Source of the DNA: Casuarius casuarius
Taxonomy: Eukaryota > Chordata > Aves > Casuariiformes > Casuariidae
Direction of reading: 5' to 3'
NCBI GenBank assembly: GCA_003342895.1
Contig: PTFA01000192.1
Location: 1,079,378-1,143,377, forward strand
Length of the DNA: 64,000 bases
Shown here: positions 1 through 10,775 of the stretch, in pieces
Numbering within the stretch: position 1 is the stretch's first letter
How the letters are laid out: each line of letters opens with the position of its first letter
The notes under the pieces: model-generated
The model's database searches: none
Seen by the model: the letters and a program-made list of their open reading frames with translations, nothing else
What the model was told of the DNA's origin: nothing
Position numbers and translations under genes: made by a program

Positions 1-2465
1 AAAATCAAGCTTCTTCAGGGCTTAGAGTACCAGAAGAAAGTACTTAGTAATGAACTTCATATAGTACAGAGTTGGTGTCACAAGGTTTTGTGATCAGAAA
101 CAATGGAATTTTGCATCCAGACTCACGAAAATGCCTGAACTCCCAGTACCCTCATATGTTTTATTTTTGACAGAAAGGAAGAGTCTCTCCTCAAGTCTGC
201 ATCTCTTGCATGCCTCCTAGAGTGGAGCAGGCAAACAGACCTGCAGCTGGGAGGGAACTCTTTCCCTCTCACTTTATCATCACTATCCTTAAATGTGGAG
301 GAGGAGAGGGAGGAGGTAGTAGAAGGGTCCCAGGGGCTCAGGGTGATGGACTTTTCCCTGCTTCTTCTCTGGGCAGTGAAGATGGCTCCTGGGTTTTCCT
401 CCTGCCCTCCCCATCTCCTTCATTTGTGCAGCATCATGTCTGGGCAAGAGGGGTTGAGTTTACTGTGGCTGTTTCCTCCAGGCTAGAAGGCCAAAAGGGA
501 TCCTGCTATAGTTGCTTTCCCTTCTCCCTCAAAACCTGGGAAAAGGGGATAAAGATCCTCTAGTGGAGCAGGGGCAGGCCTGAGTGAGCAAAATGGAGGG
601 GAGCTGAGGACGTATGAACTGATAAATGCTGGAGAGCAGGTATAACAGATGTGGGACACAGAAAGGAGACAAAGGCAGAACTAATAGANGAGTTAGGGTG
701 GGTACAAGTTTGCTTTATAGGTTGTGAAATGCATTGTATGAATGAAATGCATTGTAGGAAGGTACGGAAAGAGTGGACGACACTGTCATATGTATACACT
801 GGGGGATAGGCAGAAGAAGATCATGATAAAAAACACTATGAAATTGTCAGTGGAAAACTTAAGAGTTTTGGGCCCGTATCTGACTTGTAATTTTTGTATT
901 TCCATCTCATTGGCAATACTTTGGTTATGAGATGTTTAGTGGAAGCTCTTGAAGGATCTTCCAGGACATCTTCCTGTGTAACTTTGGAAACTGGCAATTA
1001 GTGAAGAGCTCAGTGAGGACTCTTCTGTTACCGGCACCTGACCTCCAAGCCTAACAATAGCTTTGTTCTCCTTTCAAGTTAGCTCTTCTATGACTGTGAA
1101 CACACCAAACTGATTTCTCTTCTTTGGGTAAATTCCTATGCCTCACTGAAGTGGACAAGAGTTTGCTGTGGACCAGACTGTTGCCTGCTGACTTTAGGTT
1201 TTGTTCTTTTCTTTCCTCTGGATTTCAGGCTGTCTTTTGTTTTTCTTTTTATGTTTCTAGGCTTGGTCTTTCCCTTTTCAACTGCAGACTGGTCTCCCTG
1301 GCTTGACACTTGACGTTTTCCTTTCCTTTCACCTTTGGTTTTCAACTTAACTCTTTATTCCTCCCTTACATTGTTTGATTTCCTCTTCCTAGCTTTCTGT
1401 TGCCTTGTATTCAGAACTCTAGACAATCTGTGTCAGAATCTGAGAAATTCATTCCTAAAAATATTCCCCTGTTTAATATGTAGCAAATGTATAGAAATTA
1501 AAACAGGGATTCTTAAACAAGGTTCTGAGTATAATGTCAGATTCTTTAGCTGAAGAGATCTGTGAAAAGGCTGTTGTGGTTCTCAATTGTGGGAGTGTTG
1601 TGGCCTCTGATAACACAAGAAGAGTCTAGTTTGTTCCAGGATGTATTTTATCCAAGATTACAATGGAAATAATGATTTCTCATGTAAAGAGCTTGGAAAT
1701 TCACACTATTAGAGCTGAGAGATCTTAAGTGTCCCCATGCTGGGCAGATGTGAAATTGGGGAATGTCACTCCTTGTTAAATGTGGCTGCTTCCGAAGCAG
1801 TGACAAAGAGGTGAAAGGCGCTGTGTTTTGTTCCCAGCCTCTCTGCTCCAGGGCCTTAAAATGTTTACAAGCCCTGGAGCTGACTCTGGATGCAGCAAAA
1901 TTTAGCTAGTTATGCTTGTCACATACCATTAAGGGTTTGGAGGCGGACAGGAGAAGGGCTGGGGCTGTCACAGGCTTTTGCTGCCTTAGGCAGGCCTTCT
2001 TTGCTGATCTCTCTGCTTTTTGATGCAGACCCGAGCCAGTGGAGCTGGGGGCAGCATTGCTGCCTGCTGCCCCTCCTGCCTGCTCCACTCTGTGCTGGTT
2101 TAGGTCTCATCTTCCCATACTGGTACAGTGGCTAAAGGTGTGTCATGGCCCTTCCTGTTCCCTAGTCCCTTCAGGCTTGTGAGAGAGTTATTTGGAGACG
2201 GTAGGAAAACAGGGCGACAGAGGAGGGAAGGGATCGTGATGTTGTTGCAGGGCAGAAGACAGCCCTGCCGTCAGCATGCACTGGGGAGGAGAGAGGCAGA
2301 TCAGCTGGCCCCCTCCCTGGTTGTCACTGACACGGGAGCCGAGAGCAAGGCAGCATCGTGGATTTAGCTGCAAGCAGCAGGGCAGCTGGATGCTTATTGC
2401 CATCTTGCACACTCTGTGGCTTGCTAAATCAAGGCTTTTTGCAAAATTGCTCAAAACCACACAGA
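1..2465. other. Non-coding sequence, nothing recognised
   Basis: Only short chance frames are present and no protein family was recognised on either strand. The left part is mixed composition, with a T-rich segment at about 1200-1400. An N lies at 689. Whether this is intergenic or inside a CACNA1I 5' UTR intron cannot be told from the window. Confidence 0.7.
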
Positions 2466-2842
2466 ATTGCATGTGAGGCCTCCCCAGATCAAGATGTTCT
2501 GTCCTGTGGCTGGCACGCTGCATTTATCAGCATGGTGCCAGACCTCTCTCCTTGCATCTTGCTTTTGTCATTTCTTTTCCCTCCTTCATTTTTTCTTTCT
2601 TTCCTTCCTTCACTCTCACATGCTTTCTCTCTCTTTTGATAGCTTCTTTTGATGTCTTTTGTCTTTTCTTGTCTGATTCCCTCTCTCCTTGTCTGCTCTC
2701 TCTCTAGCCCTTGCTTCTCCAAGCAGGGTCAGTGGTTTCTTTGGCTGTGGGAGGGTGACAGTTCAACCTGACCTTTTACCACTTGTTCTTGACTCCCAGT
2801 ACCTGAGTCTCTGTATATTATAAGGCCAGCTCTTTCCTTCTT
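2466..2842 (+). repeat. Direct repeat, copy A
   Basis: This segment is repeated about 1.37 kb downstream at 3831-4230. Shared landmarks in the same order are TTGCATGTG, a CATTTATCA segment, CAGACCTCTCTCC, CTGCTTTTGTCATTT or a close variant, a CT-rich tract, TCTTGTCTGATTCCCTCTCTC or a close variant, GCCCTTGCTTCTCCAA, and a closing ATTATAAGG. Identity looks about 80-85 percent by eye outside the CT-rich part, so the duplication is old. It has no coding potential: the minus-strand frame over it is Lys/Glu/Arg-rich translation of the CT tract. Confidence 0.85.
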
Positions 2843-3830
2843 TCTTATCTTTCTTCCCCTCTCTGTCTTGGGGACCTTCCCCTCCTTCGGGGTGCAGGGG
2901 CACCTGGAGGCGCTGGATATGGGGCACCCTTCATCTCAGCATGTTAGTCCCCCTGGGCCAGGCTGCCTTCTCCTCCAGGGCCACCTTGCTTGCTGTGCCT
3001 CCGTCTTTTGAAGTTTGAGGAACAAATGGCAGCTGGGAGAGGAGAGAAGACAGGTCAGGGTGCCATTTCTAACTCCTGTCTGTGGCGCTGTGAGGCCTTT
3101 CCTCACTAGATGTCACTGTGAGGCTGGATTTCGCCTGCCTCAGGGCATGGCAGCTGGGCTGAGATGGGTGCTGAGCTCTAGGAGGGCCCTGCCAGGAGCA
3201 GGGGGAGGGTGTGGAAGAGGTTTCCAGGTCTATCATTGAGTTGCTCTAGGTTTTACCCATCCCTAGAAGGTTTGGGGCCCAGAACCAGCAAGATGCAGGA
3301 GGGTTTTGGGGAGCGACCCCATACCACCTCCTTTGAACACTCCAGCCTGTATCTGGTAGTTGTCGGGGCCTGAGTATGAATCAACCCCCATGGCTTTCAT
3401 GTCAGTGGTGCCCATCTCCTACCAGTGATACTGGTTTGGCAGCAGGTCCCTTGCTAATGCTCAGCCCTGAATCACTGTTCTCTGCCCCTGTCTGCCATCA
3501 CCAGCCACATGTGCCTTGTGCCTCCTCCCTGTCCTGGCTGCAGCTGACCTTACCTTACCTGGCCCTGTGGCTGCCTCCCTGCGGAGGCTGCAGCTGGAGC
3601 ACCCTTGGGGAGGTACAGCCGTAAGCTCCAAAGCTGAGGGGGGAGCTGGGGAAATGAGGAATGACCCGTGCAGGAAGGCTTGGCAGGGCCTGACCTTTTC
3701 TCTGACACCCTCTTGACCTGCTGGAAGCAGAGCCAAGTGATAAGGTGGCTGCATAGTCCCCGTTACCAAAGTCATGACCTGTGACTGCATGGTGGGAGCT
3801 GGCAGGCCCAAGCACCTGTAGGGAACCTGG
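2843..3830. other. Spacer between the two direct repeats
   Basis: About one kilobase of GC-richer sequence with no recognised gene. It contains none of the internal features expected if the flanking repeats were LTRs, such as a tRNA primer-binding site just after copy A or a polypurine tract just before copy B. Confidence 0.6.
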
Positions 3831-4230
3831 CTTGCATGTGGCCTCCCTATGCAATGAGCAAGGAGACCTTCTGTCCCACAGACAGTGTGCCACATTTATC
3901 AACACAGCAGCAGACCTCTCTCCCTGCACCCTGCTTTTGTCATTTATTTTCCTTCCTTCATTTTTTTCTTTCTTTCCTTCCTTCATTTTTTCTTTCTTTC
4001 CTTCCTTCACTCTCCCTCTCTCTCTCTCTTTCTTTTGATAGCTGTCTTCTGCCTTTCCTTGTCTGATTCCCTCTCTCTCGTCTGCGCTCTCTTTTTCTGG
4101 CCCTTGCTTCTCCAACGAGGGTCAGTGATTTCTGCAGCTGTGGGAGGTTGGCAGTTCAACTTGACCTTTTACCGCATGTTCTTGACTCCTGGCACTTGAG
4201 TCCCTGTAAATTATAAGGTCAACTCCTCAG
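3831..4230 (+). repeat. Direct repeat, copy B
   Basis: This is the second copy of the unit at 2466-2842, in the same orientation. It is longer mainly because a block of about 25 bases (CATTTTTT followed by CTTTCTTTCCTTCCTTC) is present twice at about 3958-4008 where copy A has it once, and because its CT run at 4009-4035 is expanded. Similarity stops abruptly at about 4230, just after TTATAAGGTCAACTC. Confidence 0.85.
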
Positions 4231-7200
4231 CAGAGTGTTACCAGCCTGTCTCACATTCTGCCCTTTTCCTTTCCATGTTACAGAAAGGCAGGTGGACTCT
4301 GCAGAAGGTTAGTGGGAGAGGGGAAATGCCAACTCTGCCCCTTCCTGACTGGGGTGGTTTAAGACTGTTTCGAGACTGTTGCTTTCCTAAAATGTTGTGT
4401 TGGGAACTGGGCGTCATGGTCATGTCTCAATCTACTGCAGGGTCCCTACTACAGAGATCCTGTCAGCTGTATCCTAGGGGAAAGGATCTGGCTAATAAAT
4501 GCCCCATGGACCAGGGTATCTGTGGCATAAATGGTCTTTAGGTGAGTTTAACTTTTTAACTTAATTGCCTGAAAGCCAGCAACAAGAGAATGAGGGTTAC
4601 ATGGAGAAGCATCAACTCCGAGGTTTCAGTTTGGTTTTACACAGGTATACATGTTTCTGTCTTATTGGGTACGCTATTATTTACACTAGTATAAGAGCAG
4701 GCCCCATATATGTATTTGCATATCCATGAGTTTCTAGATGAATGTACTCATGTGTGTGGAAATGGTGCCCTGGGACATACAGGGTATGAAGTCCTCAGCT
4801 TGCATCTGTGTTGATGTTGTACAGCAAATTCAGCGCATGGGGTTTAGGTGGCGATCAGTGAATGTGCGTGTTTGTGTGTTACCTGGGTGTATGCATTTAC
4901 ACGTGCGTGTGCATCAGTGCTGAAAAGGCACATTGAAGAGATGGGATGCAAATCCCCAGGAGGTGCAGCCTTTGGGGCTGGGGACAAGTTGTTGGCTAAA
5001 GTGGTGGAGAGCCACAGGGACTGCTTTGCTGCACTCGCCCTGCCTTGCTTGTGCTTTTCCAGCCACATGCCACGCTGCGGGCCGAATCCAGCTCCACTTG
5101 ATTGCGTGCCAAGGTGCATTAACATTCTCTCCGTTGCAGCGCAGCCCAATTAATATTTGATTCTGGCAAATTAAGGAGGGCAGAGAGATTAAATGGGGTC
5201 ACCAGCTGGGGTGGTGGGAGTGGGGAGGGGGAGACATGCTCTTTTTTGTGCAGCCCAGGGGAGCAGGACTAAAGGGCTTTTCCAGAGGGAACTGAAGCCA
5301 CGCAGACTCTCCCCTCTGCAAGCATCTGTGGGAATGACACTGAACAGTCTGTGCTGGTGCCTGTTTGACACAAAACAGTGCTGAGACCGGACTGCTCTAG
5401 GGGTAGGATTTGGAGCTTTTCACCACTGGGTTTCTGCTCCAAGCAGCTGTAAGTGGAAAGATGAGGCAAAGTGAAAGAGAGGAGAAGAGAGAGAGACAGC
5501 AGGTTTTGCTTTGGAAATGAGTGAATCAGGAGGCTGAGTGCTGAGCATGAATGTGGAAGAGGAGCTGGAGGTTGCCTGAACCTTGCAGATCTAGTGGAGT
5601 GGATGTGGTCGGATAGCCCATGGTCGGGTGCTGACGGCTCTGGGCAGATAGGAAACAGCAGCTGGTGGTGCAGTGCTTGAAGTGGTGTGCTGCTCCAGGC
5701 CACAGATTTCCTGGGGAGCAACTTACGTGTCATCTACTCAATGTCTGTGCACATAGCAGATAAATGTCAGCAGTTCCTCTCAGCAGTGCCCTGTTGGTGC
5801 TTGCTCAGTGGACCTGTGGCGTTGGTGGGCATGGCTGAGGTGTCACCCATGGCAGGGGCTGCTCAGTGCCAGGCCTGGGTCCCAGCAGGGTCAGCGCCTT
5901 CATGGCCTGCTGCCTTGTTGCGGGAATTTAGCCTGGTTGAGGCTGGCTGGGGAGACAGTGGAGTCTCCACCCTGGGAGGTTTGTAAGAGCCATTAGACAA
6001 ACATCTGTCTGTGATAGTTTAGGACCAGTAGATCTTGCCTGGAGCTGTGCAAGGGGGTGTAAACGGCCTCTCAAAGGCTCTCTTCACTATGGGTTATGTG
6101 CAATTGCTTTTAACATTCCAGTGCTGCCTGCCTCCTGTTCCCAGCTCCATGGATGCCATGAGCATGTTAGGGCTTTCAGATGAATCCAAGTCCCCTGCAC
6201 TTCCATTTTCTGGATCCTTCAACCACTCCACCCTCCTGCTAATGGTTTTGCTTCTTCCCTGGGCCAGTTCAGCAAGCAGCCCCTTTCCCACCCCTGTGTG
6301 GTACTCCAACTAACAGATTAATTAGCACTTTCCTACTAGTGTCGTGGGCTTTGCTGCTACGTCCCAGCCAGCTGGGATGAAGCAGCTGCGATGAGGTGAT
6401 CCCATCCCCTGTCCTTCCTTCCAGAGCTCCGTGCTCTCCGCAGAGGCTGGGGGAGCCTGCTGGGGTTCAGCAGGGCCTGGGGAAGCTGTTCTGGGCCATG
6501 GCTCCTCTCAGCTGCTCTCAGATGCGATTACCCCCTCCCAAGTAGACATCATGTCACTTCCCAATTGAAAAGCCAAATGAAATTTCCAGGCGGTTTGCAG
6601 TTTTTATGATTCACTTGTTTGCTTTTCTCCCTTTCTCTCCTTTTTTATTTTTAATTTATTTTTTTTCTTTCTCTCTTCTCTGCCTATTCAGCCCTGCCAG
6701 CTGCCTGCTTTGAATTTAGTTTGTATCAAGGGCAGGAGAAATTCATTTTCTGCTTTCCCATTTTGTGCAGAATGGATTCTCCCCCCTCCATTCCCCCTCC
6801 TTGCCTGTTGCTGGAGTAGAGAGAGATGTCTTAGAAATATTTTCCCTTTAAATCTCTTTTGCCCCCTCGTAACTATGTGGCCTCTCTGCTGACAGTGTAG
6901 GACAGGTGCCAACACAGTATCCCTTTCCTGATCCAAGATCTGGAGAAAAGACTCTTGGGCATACTGCAGATAATCCTGAAGCCATGGACCAGTAGTATTA
7001 GGACTTTTGGAGAAGGACAGGGTCTTCATCAGTTGGGGGAAATTGTCCCTGCTGCTCTGCTCCTGAGAGCTGCCAGGATACAGAGCATTTCTGAGTTCAG
7101 CGCTGGGACAGCCAATACAGCCTGACCCTGCTTGGATCTGCGAGGGAAAGTATGGCCCAGCAAAATAGAGGCTGGGAGTAATATAGTTGGGTTTTGGTGG

Positions 7201-7327
7201 TCATACAGTAAATCTGTCATTTCCTTCTGGAAATCATGGTTTTGTGCTGCAGATAGAAAACTTCCCAGTTAGACAGAAAGGGACTGAAAGCAACTTTCTG
7301 GCTTGTATGGCTCACAGATGTATAGTC
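4231..7327. other. Non-coding sequence with conserved-looking patches
   Basis: No gene is recognised. The segment at 5095-5200 contains an AT-rich run with CAATTAATATTTGATT and CAAATTAA, and 6525-6625 contains CCAATTGAAAAGCC followed by TTTATGATTCAC. Both look like non-coding regulatory sequence rather than repeats. A pyrimidine-rich run lies at about 6620-6690. Confidence 0.6.
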
Positions 7328-7369
7328 TGTGTGTGTGTGTGTGTGTGTGCGCGCGCGCGCGCGCGCACA
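7328..7369. repeat. Compound (TG)n(CG)n alternating purine-pyrimidine tract
   Basis: Eleven TG units are followed directly by about nine CG units and then CACA. This gives 42 bases of unbroken purine-pyrimidine alternation. The self-complementary CG portion next to TG is the composition best known to adopt left-handed Z-DNA under supercoiling. Confidence 0.95.
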
Positions 7370-7419
7370 ATACTTGCTGGTATGGCATATTTGTGAGATG
7401 TGGCGTTTATATTACCTTT

Positions 7420-7525
7420 TAGCACGGAAGAATCGTTTATCTCAGCATTCTAATTATGTCCCATTAAAATGCAAATTTGGGTTTATGCATTGAAATTGTC
7501 AGTAACATTGCCATGGCAACTGGAG
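7420..7525. promoter_or_regulatory. Possible non-coding regulatory element with octamer and X-box
   Basis: Within about 100 bases there are a TAATTA homeodomain core (7451-7456), an exact ATGCAAAT octamer (7469-7476, POU-factor site) and a 12-base perfect palindrome TTGCCATGGCAA (7508-7519). The palindrome with its following C matches an RFX X-box at all but one of the core bases. The clustering is suggestive only. Conservation across birds would be the test. Confidence 0.3.
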
Positions 7526-8719
7526 CTTGAGGGTGGGGAATTGGAATAGGTGGGACCATGCATCTCTCTCAAAATCCCTCTCAAATGCCTCCAGGTAATT
7601 GAAATCACAACACCCTTCCCCAGAAATTCTGGCAGCAAACCTTTCCCAATAGTGAATGTGGGGCACCACTAAAGTTCTCCTTAGAGGAGCTGTAATAGGG
7701 CAAGCTACCATTTGTGTAGGTCACTGGGTAACTTCCAACAAAGTGGAAGACCTAATTCCCAGGTCTTTCAGAAGAAGGTGAATCCTTCCTATTTTACCCC
7801 ACTTCATGCTTCCTGTGAGGTGGCTGGCTGGGAAGGAGGAAGGCAAGCTCTCTACTGACTCTCACAGACTTCTAGCCGGAAGCATTAGGTGCTGTCACAC
7901 TTACTGGAAGAATTAAGTACTATTTATGCTTTTAAAGCCACTCATCTCCCCTTAAACACCCAGTCAAGCTATCTACCTTGGTGACATCCTGCAGCAGGGA
8001 GCTCCCCCAGGCAATGATCCCTGGCGCAGAGTGCATAGAGTCTTCTCCTACTGCCTTCTCAGAGCAGCCGAGAATGCCCTGCTCTCTCCCTGTTCGTTTT
8101 GCATGGTCAGAAGGTGTGACTTGGTGTCTTCCTCTTCCTGTCAAAAATTACAGTTGGGACTCATGAGATTTATCTCCCTCCTGTTTCAGAACAAAATGGA
8201 AAGGTTTTAGGATGCTGGGTGGAAGGTGATGCTGAGAGATGGGATATGGTTGGGGCAATTTTACAGGGGAAAAATGTACGTCTCTGTTTAGGCTGTTGAC
8301 TAAAAATCGAACAATTTTGATGATAAATAAAGCATGATGAGTTAATTCAGAAATTACACTGACAGCTGGCAGAGAAGACAGGACTAGAGTCTGTTTTCTG
8401 GCTCCCCACTCCAGTTAAGAGGTTCAGAAAATCATCTAATTCCTCACCCTGGTTTTGGCAGAGGGTTGTTTTTCCCTCTGGCCCTGCAATATGTAATAAA
8501 ATCTACGTACAGTCTTGTGAACCTGGTGGTCCAAACTAAGGTTTCCATTGAATGTCATTGACTCAGATAGGTTTGTGGCTGCATTTACCATCTATTCAAC
8601 AGTGACAAAAAGGAAACAGCGAAACACTCAGAGCTGGCTTTCATTTCAGCCTTGGGAGGTCGCAAGCAAGGAGAGGGGGATTCAGGCATTGCCACCCCAA
8701 GTATAAGGCAGATATTGGC
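7526..8719. other. Non-coding sequence, nothing recognised
   Basis: No gene or repeat was identified. An AT-rich run at about 8290-8360 precedes the CR1 element. Confidence 0.65.
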
Positions 8720-9185
8720 AAACCAGAGCAAGTCCAGTGGAGGGCCATGAAGATGCAGGGGGCCAAAGGAAATAACATGCAAGGAGAGGCTTAGGACACT
8801 GGGTTTGTTTAGTCTGGAGGAGAGAAATTTCAGGTGAATCTGTTTATTGTTTTCAACTAAATAATGGAGGGATATAGGGACAATAGAGCCAGACTCTTCT
8901 CAGAGGTGTCCAGCAAGGACAATAGGCAGCAGACACAAGTTGCAGTGAGGAAAATTCCAACTGTACATAAAGAAGAAAAAAAACACGTGGGGAGGACAGG
9001 GACGACGGGAAGATTAAGATGTGGACAGGGGCCCAGAGAGGAGGGCATTCTTGGAGATATTCGGACCTCAAGTGGACAAGGCCCTGAGCAACCTTCTTTG
9101 TCTTCTAAGTTAGCCCTGCTCTGAAGAGGGGTTTGGACTGGGGGCCTCCAGAGACACCTTCCAACCCGGTTTCTGTGGTCCTGTG
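8720..9185 (+). mobile_element. CR1 LINE 3' fragment (avian type)
   Basis: The order of motifs follows the 3' end of bird CR1: a GTCCAGTGGAGGGCCATGAAG start, CCAGACTCTTCTCAGAGGTG at 8889-8908, ACACAAGTTGCAGTGAGG at about 8933, CTTGGAGATATTCGGACCTC near 9050, ACAAGGCCCTGAGCAACCT, AGTTAGCCCTGCTCTGA and finally CACCTTCCAACC near 9155. It is a 5'-truncated, diverged non-autonomous relic with an internal loss or scramble at about 8960-9045. The usual ATTCTATG terminal repeat is degraded. Confidence 0.88.
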
Positions 9186-10654
9186 GGCTCCCACTGGGGA
9201 CAGGTTCTGTCATGTGTGGTGAAGTGGGGAGCCCACACTGTTCTCTCCACTAGGATGAATCACAGCACGAGTGATCTGTGGGTTTGTTTTGCTGGAAAAT
9301 GCAAGACCTTACATGGACCCTCGGCCTCTGCTTTGAGAGAGTTTAAGAGTCTGTGCAATGAGCACAGAAGTGATCGGATGGGGGAATGAACAAAGACTGA
9401 GACACAAGACAAAGAATATATCATGAGCTACTGCCAGAAAGACAAAGGAGATGTCGCTAGCTACTGCCACACAAGGCAAGCCACTAACTAGAGGAGATTG
9501 GTTCCCCAATAGTGGCAGCTGACTAGGAAGAAGGGCTAGGACTAAAAAAGCCATTTGACATCTTGGGCTTTCTCAAGGAGAAGATTAAAAGCATGTTATA
9601 GCGAATCTCCTTCCCTTCCAAGTTAAAGATGTGGTGGGAGGAGGAGAAAAATGTGATGCTTAGGTTTCTGGGACTGACATGGCAAGGAAAGTCATGGGAG
9701 TGACTAGTATCTGAAAGCACAGCAATGAAGAACTGTCTTCAGTGGGAAAGAAGCCATTTCACCACATTCAATATTATCATCATTAAGCTGATCAGCTTCA
9801 CCAGCAAGGAAGATGCTGAGAAAGAGAGAACAAATATTATAAGGGAAGGAGAGGAACACACATTCAAAATAGTTGTGTTGTAGAGAATACTTGCCAATCA
9901 GTGCTTAGAGAGGGAGAGACAGAAGGTGAGACAGAGACCAGGAGAGAAAATAGAGAAGAGAAAATGACAGGGTGGGAGAGAGTGGGAGAAAAGAACAATT
10001 TTATCATTTCCATAAATTTCTCAGTCCTTCTCTCTCTCTGTTCTCTCACATACATGCACATACCCTCTCTTCCTTAAGTTGAGGTCAGAGACTTTCAGTT
10101 CCCCGTGCATTATCCTAGTGGTGCACTGGTTTCTCTAGTGATGAGCCAAGTGGGTTCAGCCAGAACGTCCTCCCAACGTCACTGCTTGCAATTCCGAGCT
10201 CCCTCCATCCCTCTCTCCCACCTAGTCCCCATCTTCAGGACAGAGAGCTTGTGCCATATTTTCTTCTTACGATGCATTGGGGTGCAACAGAAATTTCCTT
10301 TCTTTTCTGGCTGAAGTTTTACTGACTGTGAAGATTTAACTGTGCGTCTGCTCATATGAAGGGGCTTTCCAAGCCAAGGGATAAAGCCCTGATTTCTATT
10401 CCTCCTTCAGTTTTCCATATTCCTCTTTGAAATACTCAGACAAGAACAGAGACGATAGTCTGGGAGCTGAAAGTAGGGAACAGCTTTTGTTTCAAGGCTG
10501 TTGGTTCAGTGTAATCTAGGGACCATGGGCTGCAAGAGGTGCCTGAAAGGGCTGGCGTTGCTTACTGTAGACAAGACTGAGAGGAGGGAAGACAGCAGAC
10601 TTTGGACAGGCAGAAGAAGGTTGCAGAGAGGGAGAACTTGATGTCTTCCTTGTG
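9186..10654. other. Non-coding sequence, nothing recognised
   Basis: No gene is recognised. The stretch at 9830-10000 is purine-rich on the plus strand (GA-type), and 10025-10070 is CT/CA-rich. Confidence 0.65.
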
Positions 10655-10775
10655 TCTACAGTGGGGAAAAAGCCATAGGTTAAGACTGCAGTGAGGGAGC
10701 TCTAAGGTAGACATCAGGAAAAGCTAAAGGTCGTGAAGCACCGGTCTGGATTACCTGTATATGAATGTCCATGGA
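10655..10775 (+). mobile_element. Short CR1-like LINE fragment
   Basis: The words AAAGCCATAGGTTAAGACTGCAG or similar, GGTAGACATCAGGAAAAGCT (10706-10725) and GTGAAGCACCGGTCTGGATTA correspond in order to the common CR1 3' consensus segment (commonly ...GGTTGGACATTAGGAAAAACT... followed by GTGAAGCACTGGAATA). Only about 120 bases are recognisable. Confidence 0.5.

Noticed and set aside
3555..4115. 186-codon minus-strand Lys/Glu-rich frame
   Set aside because: Its charged part is simply translation of the complement of the CT-rich tract in repeat copy B. Copy A gives a similar but shorter frame, showing duplication of DNA rather than a gene family.
2466..4230. Direct repeats as LTRs of an endogenous retrovirus
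   Set aside because: The repeats lack TG...CA ends, no tRNA primer-binding site follows copy A, no polypurine tract precedes copy B, and the one-kilobase spacer has no gag or pol trace.
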